DNA from: Pseudomonadota bacterium
GTDB lineage: Bacteria; Pseudomonadota; Gammaproteobacteria; Steroidobacterales; Steroidobacteraceae
DNA length: 15,951 nt
Assembly: GCA_021808195.1 (NCBI GenBank)
Contig: JAKBCE010000055.1
Coordinates: 1-15,951 of the forward strand
Reading direction: 5' to 3'
The notes below the pieces were generated by a model, which saw only the letters and a program-made list of their open reading frames with translations, was not told the origin of the DNA and did no database searches. Shown one piece after another: positions 15,883 through 15,951 of the stretch. The number at the start of each line of letters is the position of its first letter. Within the stretch, counting starts at the first letter, position 1. The position numbers were made by a program, and so were the translations under genes.

Positions 15883-15951
15883 ATGTCCACCGCCCATTTG
15901 CCCCCCTCCGCACTGCAACTCAGCCCGCGCCGGCATTCCACGGCCGCGCGC
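15883..15951 (+). CDS. Unidentified protein, N-terminal 23 codons only (cut by window edge)
   Basis: An ATG at 15883 follows GAAGGGGA at a good ribosome-binding distance and opens a frame to the window edge ([15 protein letters not shown] at the start, then a basic RRHSTAAR). It is divergent from the aldo/keto reductase with a 171-bp gap. The product cannot be recognised from 23 residues. A CGTTCC/GGAACG hairpin (15861-15877) overlaps the ribosome-binding sequence and might limit translation. Confidence 0.5.
   Translation, partial: MSTAHLPPSALQLSPRRHSTAAR

Overview
The window is GC-rich bacterial DNA, most likely from a gammaproteobacterium. The left edge carries the end of a gyrB whose C-terminal sequence is of the gamma/beta type. 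A large TonB-dependent receptor with an EITVTA TonB box and a PchR-like AraC regulator fit aerobic, outer-membrane-receptor-rich lineages such as the Nevskiales/Steroidobacteraceae; that placement is inference. gyrB usually sits in the dnaA-dnaN-recF-gyrB block, so the window probably lies close to the chromosomal origin, with an accessory catabolic region directly beyond it.

Layout: (1) 1-430, 3' end of gyrB, plus strand. (2) 457-2007, a non-pyrrolysine MttB-family (trimethylamine/betaine-type) methyltransferase, minus strand, with a strongly structured segment just before its start codon. (3) 2008-2476, a long divergent intergenic region with several dyads. (4) 2477-3571, AraC-family activator, then 3719-6292, TonB-dependent receptor; the short gap between them holds a direct repeat that could be the activator's binding site. 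(5) 6300-7766, TPR-sulfotransferase protein on the minus strand, meeting the receptor gene at a 10-bp-stem hairpin. (6) 7958-14667, a plus-strand run: a DgcA-like demethylating flavoprotein, two tandem paralogous MFS transporters, and a CocE/NonD-type serine hydrolase. (7) 14719-15711, an aldo/keto reductase on the minus strand. (8) 15883 onward, the first 23 codons of an unidentified plus-strand gene.

Working together (inference): the receptor could import a bulky compound across the outer membrane under control of the AraC protein, the MFS pair could move it or its products across the inner membrane, the CocE-like hydrolase could split an ester or amide bond, and the DgcA-like enzyme together with the MttB-like protein could remove N-methyl groups. 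This would be a catabolic locus for an N-methylated (betaine-like) ester or amide. No corrinoid protein, corrinoid reductive activator or folate-dependent partner for the MttB homologue is present here, so its methyl acceptor is unknown. No RNA genes, CRISPR arrays or insertion sequences were seen.
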